From Verrucomicrobiota bacterium (GTDB taxonomy: Bacteria > Verrucomicrobiota > Verrucomicrobiia > Limisphaerales > JACRJZ01): a stretch of DNA of 64,000 nt. Positions 58,624 to 64,000 of this stretch are shown here, piece by piece; the first letter of the stretch is position 1, and every line of letters starts with the position of its first letter. A program made the translations under genes and the position numbers. A model generated the notes under the pieces. It made no database searches. It saw nothing but the letters and a program-made list of their open reading frames with translations, and was not told the DNA's origin. The stretch lies in assembly GCA_016219875.1 (NCBI GenBank), contig JACRJZ010000091.1, positions 62,001 through 126,000 on the forward strand, written 5' to 3'.

Positions 58624-59436
58624 ATGAAATTCACACTTCTGAGCCTCTTTCAAAACCGTAGCCGCCGACGTGAGGAGGCTCCGTTCTCATTGACGTTTGA
58701 GCTTCCTGACGTCGGCGGCTACGGGCTGTTGAAATCGACGCTTCTCACCCTTCTGCTCGCGGTCGGCACATCCCTTTCACTCCTGGCCGCCGACGCCGTT
58801 CCATCTCCCAACACGCTCACGGAAGCTCAGAAAGCGGCGGGCTGGAAGCTCCTCTTCGACGGCAAGACCACGGTCGGCTGGCGCAACCTGAAAAAGCCCG
58901 TCATCACCACCACCAACGCCTGGGTGGTGGAGGACGGCTGGCTTAGGAAGGTCGCCAAAGTGCGTGGCGGCGACATCATCACCACCGGCCAGTACACCGA
59001 TTTTGAATTGGAGTGGGAGTGGCGCATTCCGCCCAAGGCGAACAACGGCATGAAGTACTTCATCCTCGAAGAGCGCGGCGGTATTGGCCATGAGTATCAG
59101 ATGATCGACGACACCGTGGTGAGGTCGCCCAAACAGATGACCGGTTCCTTCTACGATGTGCTGCCACCCAAGCCGCATCAGCCGGTGCAGTTTGCCCCCG
59201 ACTCCAACCACTCGCGCGTGCTCGTGCAGGGCCATCACGTCGAGCATTGGTTGAACGGCGAGCGGATCCTGGACTACGAACTGGGGAGCGAGGACGTGTT
59301 GGCCGCCGTGGCCAAGAGCAAGTTCAAATCGACCAAAGGCTTCGGCACGAAGGTCACGGGCCACATCCTGTTCACCGATCACACCGACGAAGCCGCCTTG
59401 CGCAACATCAGGATTCGGGAATTGCCGGCGAAGTGA
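58624..59436 (+). CDS. Exported DUF1080 protein with a repeat inserted in its signal peptide
   Basis: 270 residues from the ATG at 58624. The mature part closely resembles the preceding paralog (LTEAQKAAGWKLLFDGKTTV, WEWRIPPKANNGMKYFI, HEYQMIDDTV, VEHWLNGERILDYE). The N-terminus is odd: MKFTLLSLF is followed by a family A inverted repeat (residues about 11-34), then a second hydrophobic stretch LKSTLLTLLLAVGTSLSLLA. Removing the repeat would give a normal signal peptide. No ATG lies after the repeat, so the repeat is probably translated, unless a GTG or TTG is used. Confidence 0.88.
   Translation: MKFTLLSLFQNRSRRREEAPFSLTFELPDVGGYGLLKSTLLTLLLAVGTSLSLLAADAVPSPNTLTEAQKAAGWKLLFDGKTTVGWRNLKKPVITTTNAWVVEDGWLRKVAKVRGGDIITTGQYTDFELEWEWRIPPKANNGMKYFILEERGGIGHEYQMIDDTVVRSPKQMTGSFYDVLPPKPHQPVQFAPDSNHSRVLVQGHHVEHWLNGERILDYELGSEDVLAAVAKSKFKSTKGFGTKVTGHILFTDHTDEAALRNIRIRELPAK
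58656..58725. repeat. Family A inverted repeat pair inside a signal-peptide region
   Basis: Arms CCGTAGCCGCCGACGTGAGG... and CCTGACGTCGGCGGCTACGG. Both arms carry the CCGCC/GGCGG variant instead of CAGCC/GGCTG, a paired change that keeps the stem. Confidence 0.9.
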
Positions 59437-59451
59437 GTCGCTTCCCGCTCG

Positions 59452-59871
59452 TCACGTCTCTGTCCCGACGCCCAGCACCTCGGTCACGGCGGCCCGAAGT
59501 TGCTGGGAGGTGTACGGCTTGGGCACGAAGCGCGCCACCCGCACCGAGGCGGCGGGAAGAACGTCGGCCGCGATGGTCGCACTGGCAAAGATCACCTTCA
59601 GGTCAGGATCCAAACGCTGGCACTCGGTCACAAGATCCAAGCCGGTCATCACCCCCATGCTGTAATCCGTGAGGATCAGATCGGGCCTGGCTTCGGCCGC
59701 CTGGAACCGGCGCAAGGCTGCTTGAGGCGTGTTGAAGGCTTCCAGCGCCCAGGGACCACCGGAGAGGGCCAGCGTGGCCACCTCCAGCAGTAACGGATCG
59801 TCATCGACCAGGTACACTAGCGACTTTCGCCGTGGCGTCCTGCGACACAGACCATCCGGGGCTTGTTTCAT
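59452..59871 (-). CDS. Single-domain response regulator (receiver only)
   Basis: 139 residues, one CheY-like receiver domain with no output domain. Acidic pocket DDD 23-25, phospho-acceptor Asp69 in LTDYSMG, Thr/Ser region FASAT, and Lys118 in VPKPY. About 43% similar by eye to the receiver encoded at 60870-61301. It lies at the downstream end of the DsrEFH-like operon, 138 bases after it. Its kinase is not in the window. Confidence 0.9.
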   Translation of the reverse strand: MKQAPDGLCRRTPRRKSLVYLVDDDPLLLEVATLALSGGPWALEAFNTPQAALRRFQAAEARPDLILTDYSMGVMTGLDLVTECQRLDPDLKVIFASATIAADVLPAASVRVARFVPKPYTSQQLRAAVTEVLGVGTET

Positions 59872-60009
59872 GCGCCTGAGTGCTAAACCAACTGCGCGCC
59901 GTTGCCCATCCGGGCCGGCACGGCTTCCGAGGCGGCGGAACCACGGACATGGGACTCAGGGAATTCACCGGTTCCAGACCGGGGATTCCCGGAGCCGTCC
60001 GCCGCCCGC

Positions 60010-60189
60010 TCACGACACCATGATGGAGTCCGCCGCGAAGACCCGTTCCACCAGCCGGTCGTAATCCGGCTCCGGCTGCGTCAAGTCCACGACCGTCACG
60101 TTCGTTTCGGGCTGCTGTGACTGGCGGCGGATGAGGTCCGTCGTCACCCCATCGGACGGCTTGGTCAGGACATGGAGGATTTGGCGCAT
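60010..60189 (-). CDS. Small DsrH/TusB-like protein
   Basis: 59 residues: MRQILHVLTKPSDGVTTDLI, then TVVDLTQPEPDYDRLVERVF and ADSIMVS. The size, the opening HVLTKP and the ending phrase resemble DsrH/TusB (which are usually about 95 residues), but it lacks a conserved Cys. It begins 3 bases after the DsrF-like gene. With the two genes before it, it makes a DsrE-DsrF-DsrH order as in sulfur-relay operons. Confidence 0.65.
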   Translation of the reverse strand: MRQILHVLTKPSDGVTTDLIRRQSQQPETNVTVVDLTQPEPDYDRLVERVFAADSIMVS

Positions 60190-60192
60190 GGA

Positions 60193-60543
60193 TCAGAAGC
60201 GAAGGACGAAGTGGTGGTGCGCCGCCAATTCCGCCAGCCGGCCCTCGTCGATTTCCTCAAAGGCTACCGTGGCCTCGCCCAAGCCCGCCAGCAGCGGTTC
60301 GCCGCGCGGCACGAACACCGGTCGTCCCCATTCGCCGATGATCGGCAGGTAGCGGACGAAGTTGTCTTCATCCACGAGTTCGTCCACGTATTCGCCCAGC
60401 GCCAGCACGGCTGGGCCGCGCAGGCAGACCGTGATGTCAACCTTCTTCCAAGCTCCCACACCGGCGGCGATGCGGATGGCCTCGGCGGGCCGGGCACTGG
60501 TGCGCGGATCGCTGGTGATGAGGAACAGGACGGAGGAAGTCAT
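60193..60543 (-). CDS. DsrE/DsrF-family (TusC-like) protein
   Basis: 116 residues, DsrE/F-like fold: SVLFLITSDPRTSARPAEAI, ITVCLRGPAVLALGEYVDEL, EEIDEGRLAELAAHHHFVLR. One Cys (Cys40) is present. Overlaps the DsrE-like gene by 4 bases (ATGA). In TusBCD/DsrEFH complexes the F/C subunit is structural. The assignment rests on fold-like pattern and gene order. Confidence 0.75.
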   Translation of the reverse strand: MTSSVLFLITSDPRTSARPAEAIRIAAGVGAWKKVDITVCLRGPAVLALGEYVDELVDEDNFVRYLPIIGEWGRPVFVPRGEPLLAGLGEATVAFEEIDEGRLAELAAHHHFVLRF

Positions 60544-60860
60544 CCGTTGAAGGCGAGGAAGCGGTCGGTGCCCGCGATCAAATCACTCACCACCGTCAGC
60601 CCGGCAAAGACCGCTTTCTCGCTGAGCGGAATACGACGGCGGTGCGCTCCGTAGGCGCAGGCGTAGAGTTTGAGACCGCGCGCCTTGAGAGCCTGCAACT
60701 TGGCGTGATCGACCCCCTGGACGGCGTCGTCAATGCAGTAAAGATAAACGTCCACGCCTTGCCGCAGCGCTGCTTCCGCCACGCGCAAGCCGTGTTGGAA
60801 ACTCGGCTCCTCCGGACGGGTGGAGAGCAGCAATCCAAGTTTCTTTCCTCGTAGCGGCAT
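60540..60860 (-). CDS. DsrE-family (TusD-like) sulfur-relay protein
   Basis: 106 residues: KKLGLLLSTRPEEPSFQHGL, VDVYLYCIDDAVQGVDHAKL, LKLYACAYGAHRRRIPLSEK. The Cys in YACAYGA is at the place of the persulfide-carrying Cys of DsrE/TusD; a second Cys is in YCIDD. It is probably part of a small persulfide-transfer complex with the two following proteins. It lies 9 bases after the receiver gene at 60870. Confidence 0.82.
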   Translation of the reverse strand: MPLRGKKLGLLLSTRPEEPSFQHGLRVAEAALRQGVDVYLYCIDDAVQGVDHAKLQALKARGLKLYACAYGAHRRRIPLSEKAVFAGLTVVSDLIAGTDRFLAFNG

Positions 60861-60869
60861 GGCACGACG

Positions 60870-61301
60870 CTATCGCCCGGAATGGGGCTCGTCAGATTCA
60901 GCCAGGATTGAACTGACCAAGCTGAGCAGCTCTTGCGCCCGGTACGGCTTGGGCACGAAGCCGTCCAGCACCGTGGAGGCCTGCCCGATCACGTCCTCAT
61001 CCGCCGAACCACTCACCACGATGACCTTGAGCGGGGGAAACAGGCGCCGGCACTGTTCGGCCAGCTCCAGTCCGTTCAGGCCGGTCATGATGTGATCGGT
61101 GATCAACAGTTTGGGTTTGGGATCCGCTGCGGCGAGCGCCGCCAGCGCCTTCTCCGGGTCCGTAAACGAGCGCAAATTCCAGCCGCCACTTGCGAGGGCC
61201 ATCTCCGTCAGGTTGAGCATCAGCGGCTCGTCGTCCACGACGTAAATCGTGGGCCGCGAACTGGCTTCGCCTTTGGGTTGTTGGACAGACAATGTGCTCA
61301 T
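60870..61301 (-). CDS. Single-domain response regulator (receiver only)
   Basis: 143 residues; a receiver domain with DDE 23-25, phospho-acceptor Asp69 in ITDHIMTG, VVSGSAD and Lys118 in VPKPY. It heads the operon: the DsrE-like gene starts 9 bases after its stop. No DNA-binding output. Together with the receiver at the other end of the cluster it suggests that sulfur relay is linked to two-component signalling. Confidence 0.92.
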   Translation of the reverse strand: MSTLSVQQPKGEASSRPTIYVVDDEPLMLNLTEMALASGGWNLRSFTDPEKALAALAAADPKPKLLITDHIMTGLNGLELAEQCRRLFPPLKVIVVSGSADEDVIGQASTVLDGFVPKPYRAQELLSLVSSILAESDEPHSGR

Positions 61302-61367
61302 CTGAAAAGTAGCTGACGAGGAGATTCAATACTGGGCGCCGCGGGTTTGGCAAGCGGTGTTTGAAAC

Positions 61368-61465
61368 TGTAGCAGCCGACGTAAGGAGGCTCCATTCAGA
61401 AGTCAGAAGTCAGAGGTCAGAGGCCGGATGAAGGCATCGGAGCCTCCTTGCGTGGGCTGCTACGG
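61368..61465. repeat. Family A inverted repeat pair, variant arms
   Basis: Arms GTAGCAGCCGACGTAAGGAG and CTCCTTGCGTGGGCTGCTAC with a 49-base spacer of CAGAAGTCAGAAGTCAGAGG type. The GTAAGG/CCTTGC change keeps pairing through a G-U. It is between divergent genes (receiver and ackA). Confidence 0.85.
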
Positions 61466-61535
61466 ATTTTGGGAATCGCTTCTCCTGGCTTTACTTTTGG
61501 CCCGTTCTTCCGCTATTCGCAACCCGTCAGTTCAC

Positions 61536-62729
61536 ATGAGCATCCTCGTCATCAACGCCGGCTCCACGAGTCTCAAGTTCGCCCTGCTCGACCGCGAAGC
61601 CGTCAACATGCTCCTATCGGGCGTCATCGACTGGTCGGACGGCGACCGTCACCGCGCGCGGCTCGTCGTCCGCTCCACCCGATCGGGCGAATTCAAGACC
61701 ACCGTGCCCGTGCCCGACGCCGCCACCGCCGCCACCCGCGCCATCGAACTTGCGGCCTTCACGAGTCCGGTGACACTCCTCGGGCATCGTGTCGTGCATG
61801 GCGGAACAGAATTCTCCGAGAGCCGGCTCATCGACGCCGAGGTCAAAGCTGTCATCGCCCGCCTGGCCCGGCTGGCGCCGTTGCACAACCCGCCGGCCCT
61901 GGCCGCCATCGAAGCAGCGGAAGCGGCCTTGCCCGGCGTGCCGCAAGTGGCGGTGTTCGACACGGCTTTCTTCGCGCGGCTCCCGGCGCGGGCGTTTTTG
62001 TATCCGCTGCCGTACGAATGGTTCGAGAAATTCGGCGTCCGGCGCATCGGTTTTCACGGCATCAGCCACGGCTCGTGCGCGGCCCGCGCGGCGGAGATGC
62101 TGGGCCGGCCCGCGTCCGGCTTGCGGCTGGTGACGTGCCATCTGGGCGGCGGCTGTTCGGCCACGGCGGTGTGCGACGGCGCGCCGGTGAGCACGACGAT
62201 GGGCTTCACGCCGCTGGAAGGCTTGATGATGGGTACGCGCGCCGGCTCCATCGATCCCGGCGTGCTGATCCATCTTCAACGCCACTGCGGGCTGGGCCTC
62301 GACGAGATTGACCATGCGCTGAACCATCGCTCCGGGTTCCTCGGCGTCTCCGGTTTTTCCTCTGGCTCGCGCGAGATCGAGACGGCGATGCAGGCGGGCC
62401 ACGAGCGCGCGCGGTTGGCCTTCGAGATGTTTGCGGATCGCGTGCGCGCGACCATCGGCGCGCTGGCGGTAGGCATGGGCGGGCTGGACGCGCTGGTGTT
62501 CACCGCGGCCATCGGCGAGCGCTCGCCCCTGGTTCGGGCCGCAGTCTGCGACGGCCTCGGCTGCCTGGGGCTGCGGCTTGACCCGGTGCGGAACGAAGCG
62601 TGTGCGCCGGATTGTGACATCGCCGTGCCGGATTCGCCCGGCCGCATCCTGGTGGTGCGGGCGCAGGAAGAGCGGGTGATCGCGCAGGAAGCGCGGCGAG
62701 TGGGGGGGGGGCGCACGGTGAAGAGGTGA
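61536..62729 (+). CDS. ackA: Acetate kinase
   Basis: 397 residues from the ATG at 61536. ASKHA kinase motifs: SILVINAGSTSLKFALL at the start, LGHRVVHGGTEF, FDTAFFARLP, GFHGISHGSCAAR, TCHLGGGCSATAV and MGFTPLEGLMMGTRAGSIDP, and VFTAAIGERSP near the end. It converts acetyl phosphate and ADP to acetate and ATP. The usual partner pta is not adjacent. An upstream ATG at 61428 lies in a family A repeat and is rejected. The last residues (GGGRTVKR) include a run of nine Gs that could hide an indel. Confidence 0.95.
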   Translation: MSILVINAGSTSLKFALLDREAVNMLLSGVIDWSDGDRHRARLVVRSTRSGEFKTTVPVPDAATAATRAIELAAFTSPVTLLGHRVVHGGTEFSESRLIDAEVKAVIARLARLAPLHNPPALAAIEAAEAALPGVPQVAVFDTAFFARLPARAFLYPLPYEWFEKFGVRRIGFHGISHGSCAARAAEMLGRPASGLRLVTCHLGGGCSATAVCDGAPVSTTMGFTPLEGLMMGTRAGSIDPGVLIHLQRHCGLGLDEIDHALNHRSGFLGVSGFSSGSREIETAMQAGHERARLAFEMFADRVRATIGALAVGMGGLDALVFTAAIGERSPLVRAAVCDGLGCLGLRLDPVRNEACAPDCDIAVPDSPGRILVVRAQEERVIAQEARRVGGGRTVKR

Positions 62730-62763
62730 AGGGTTGAAGAGGTACAGAGGAGCCTCTTTCAGA

Positions 62764-62835
62764 ACAGTAGCAGCCGACGTGAGGAGGCTCTGTTTCCATT
62801 GAAGTTTGAGCCTCCTCACGTCGGCTGCTACGGGG
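62764..62835. repeat. Family A inverted repeat pair
   Basis: Perfect arms GTAGCAGCCGACGTGAGGAG.. and ..CTCCTCACGTCGGCTGCTAC around a 19-base spacer, between convergent ackA and DUF1080 genes; a possible bidirectional terminator. Confidence 0.92.
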
Positions 62836-62923
62836 TTCTGCAATTGCCTCAGAGGCTTCGCGGGACGGCTTCAGCCCGATGACGGAGCCTCTTTAACGCT
62901 TCAACCCTTCACCCCACGCCCAC

Positions 62924-63727
62924 TCACAGCGCCCTGACCCAAACATTGCGAAAGCGCACCGGGCAATCGTGCCCGCTGAAAACCAGCGGCCCCTGGCTCA
63001 CCTTCTTCGTGTAGGCCGGCAGAATCCGGTGGCCGGTTTCGCCGTGGATTTCTTCGTTGAGATGCACGAGCACGCCGTTATGGAACATCGTCACGCGCGC
63101 GGGCTTCAGCAGCTTCTCGCCCTCGAACACGGGCGCGGTGAAGACAATGTCGAACGTCTGCCACTCGCCGGGCGGGCGGCACACATTCACCAGCGGCGGC
63201 GTTTGCCCGTAAATCGCCGCGGCTTGGCCGTCGGGGTAGAGCTTCTCGTTCCACGAGTCGAAGATTTGGATTTCGTAGAGGCCCATGAGGAGAACGCCGT
63301 TGTTGCCCTGGTTGTACCACGGGCCTTTGAAGTTCGCCGGCGCCATCCACTCCACGTGAATCTGGCAATCGCCGAAGCTTTCCTTGCTGGTGAGGCTCCC
63401 GCCCGCGGCCTCGATGCAGCCGTCCACCAGCTTCCAGGCATTCGCCTGCCACTTGGAGAGGTCCTTCCCGTCGAAGAGCACGACGGCATCCGACGGTGGC
63501 GCGACGGGCAAAGGCGCCGGGCCGGGATTGATCCGCTTAGGGGCGGGCCGGTCGGGGTCATGGACGAGATAACCGCACCACGGAAGCTTCGGCGTGTCCT
63601 TGTAGCCATAGACGCCGGAGCCGTCCTTGGCGTGGACAAGGTCGGCGGCGGGGGCGCGCTCCGCGAAAGGAAGCAGCGTCAATGTGGCGATGGAACAGGT
63701 GAGGAGGTGAGTAGTGGTCTTTTTCAT
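62924..63727 (-). CDS. Exported DUF1080 (3-keto-disaccharide hydrolase) protein
   Basis: 267 residues with a signal peptide to about residue 27. DUF1080 features: DAVVLFDGKDLSKWQ, CQIHVEWMAP, GPWYNQGNNGVLLMGLYEIQ-IFDS, GEWQTFDIVFTAPVFEGEKL and VLVHLNEEIHGETGH. This subtype, with KDTPKLPWCGYLVHDPDRPA in front, differs from the pair at 57849-59436 and is usually a separate orthologous group. Fourth DUF1080 gene in the window. Confidence 0.92.
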   Translation of the reverse strand: MKKTTTHLLTCSIATLTLLPFAERAPAADLVHAKDGSGVYGYKDTPKLPWCGYLVHDPDRPAPKRINPGPAPLPVAPPSDAVVLFDGKDLSKWQANAWKLVDGCIEAAGGSLTSKESFGDCQIHVEWMAPANFKGPWYNQGNNGVLLMGLYEIQIFDSWNEKLYPDGQAAAIYGQTPPLVNVCRPPGEWQTFDIVFTAPVFEGEKLLKPARVTMFHNGVLVHLNEEIHGETGHRILPAYTKKVSQGPLVFSGHDCPVRFRNVWVRAL

Positions 63728-63732
63728 AACGA

Positions 63733-64000
63733 TCAGTTCACTGATGGCGGTTCCTCGGTGACTCCAGGATTGCCAAGAGGCGTCGCCAAGCCGTCATTCG
63801 GTGCGGGGCATGGTTCGGCGTTTTGATCTGACGCCTCGTGGCCTGAGGGCGGTCCGGGATAGACCGACAAGGCAAGGCCGATGCCACACGAACCAGCCAA
63901 AGCCAGCAACTCGGGTGGAAAGTACTCGTACCCCATCCTTTCCTCGTGGCAATAAGGGAAGGTCAATCGCAAGTCTGTGACGCCGGGGCTTTGAGCGAGT
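63733..64000 (-). CDS. Partial protein of unknown function at right edge
   Basis: The frame is open from the right edge to a stop at 63733, 5 bases before the DUF1080 start. It reads SPGVTDLRLTFPYCHEERMG, YEYFPPELLALAGSCGIGLA and LSVYPGPPSG, then a Pro/Asn-rich tail. The pattern of a FPPELLxLAGxxGIGLxLSxYP ending is like the C-terminus of small immunity or DUF4279-type proteins, but this is a weak resemblance. The N-terminus is beyond the window. Confidence 0.55.
   Translation of the reverse strand, partial: LAQSPGVTDLRLTFPYCHEERMGYEYFPPELLALAGSCGIGLALSVYPGPPSGHEASDQNAEPCPAPNDGLATPLGNPGVTEEPPSVN

Noticed and set aside
61428..61535. Upstream start for ackA
   Set aside because: Lies in a family A repeat; acetate kinase proteins begin with the SILVINAGS-type strand found at 61536.
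61614..62843. Minus-strand open frame of 409 codons opposite ackA
   Set aside because: Shadow of acetate kinase; starts in a family A repeat and has no domain features.

Overview
The window is 64 kb of GC-rich bacterial DNA, most likely from a member of the Verrucomicrobiota (Pedosphaera/Limisphaerales type); this is an inference from gene content, not a computed placement. Pointers are four DUF1080 (3-keto-disaccharide hydrolase-like) proteins, a DUF6807 protein, Tat-exported Gfo/Idh/MocA, aldo/keto reductase and rhamnosidase-like enzymes, an ECF sigma factor coupled to a small membrane partner, Bat-type genes, a BlaI/M56 pair, and many dispersed palindromic repeats. Core genes are argH, udk-like, rsmD, rlmI-like, gap, hrpA and ackA. 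No rRNA, tRNA, CRISPR array or complete insertion sequence was seen.

Layout: 0-5 kb, a truncated anchored protein, argH, then a batD/batE-like pair. 5-12 kb, udk-like kinase, ICMT-like membrane protein, aldo/keto reductase, a three-gene ECF-sigma operon and a glycyl-radical-enzyme activase. 12-22 kb, a DUF1080 protein, an operon of lipoprotein, DUF2085 protein and B12/radical-SAM protein, rlmI-like, a serine hydrolase, rsmD and gap with a clear terminator. 22-29 kb, unknown cysteine-rich proteins, free methionine sulfoxide reductase, a frameshifted gene, Uma2, Gfo/Idh/MocA and an alpha/beta hydrolase. 29-33 kb, a tightly packed minus-strand defence-type operon: ORF6N gene, small gene, second ORF6N gene, AAA ATPase, DUF4276 TOPRIM-like protein, then decayed starts of hsdR and rhuM. 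33-40 kb, a cupin/PMI-like protein, a tandem-domain secreted protein, and a chemoreceptor paired with a periplasmic binding protein. 40-50 kb, a TPR protein, an Ada-like repair protein, hrpA, DUF6807 and a PilC-like protein. 50-57.5 kb, a GH78-like rhamnosidase, gene remnants, the M56/BlaI pair and two broken secreted-protein genes. 57.5-64 kb, an HNH protein, three DUF1080 proteins, a receiver-DsrE-DsrF-DsrH-receiver operon, ackA and a gene cut by the right edge.

The most unusual features are: (1) at least eight families of dispersed inverted repeats, several lying in frame inside protein-coding genes (the first gene, the ECF partner, Ada, HrpA, the chemoreceptor, a DUF1080 signal peptide, the udk C-terminus); (2) four palindromes sharing the core CGCAA-N-TTGCG in and just upstream of the two ORF6N genes; (3) the AAA/DUF4276 operon beside relics of a type I restriction locus; (4) a DsrEFH-like sulfur-relay operon bracketed by two single-domain response regulators.
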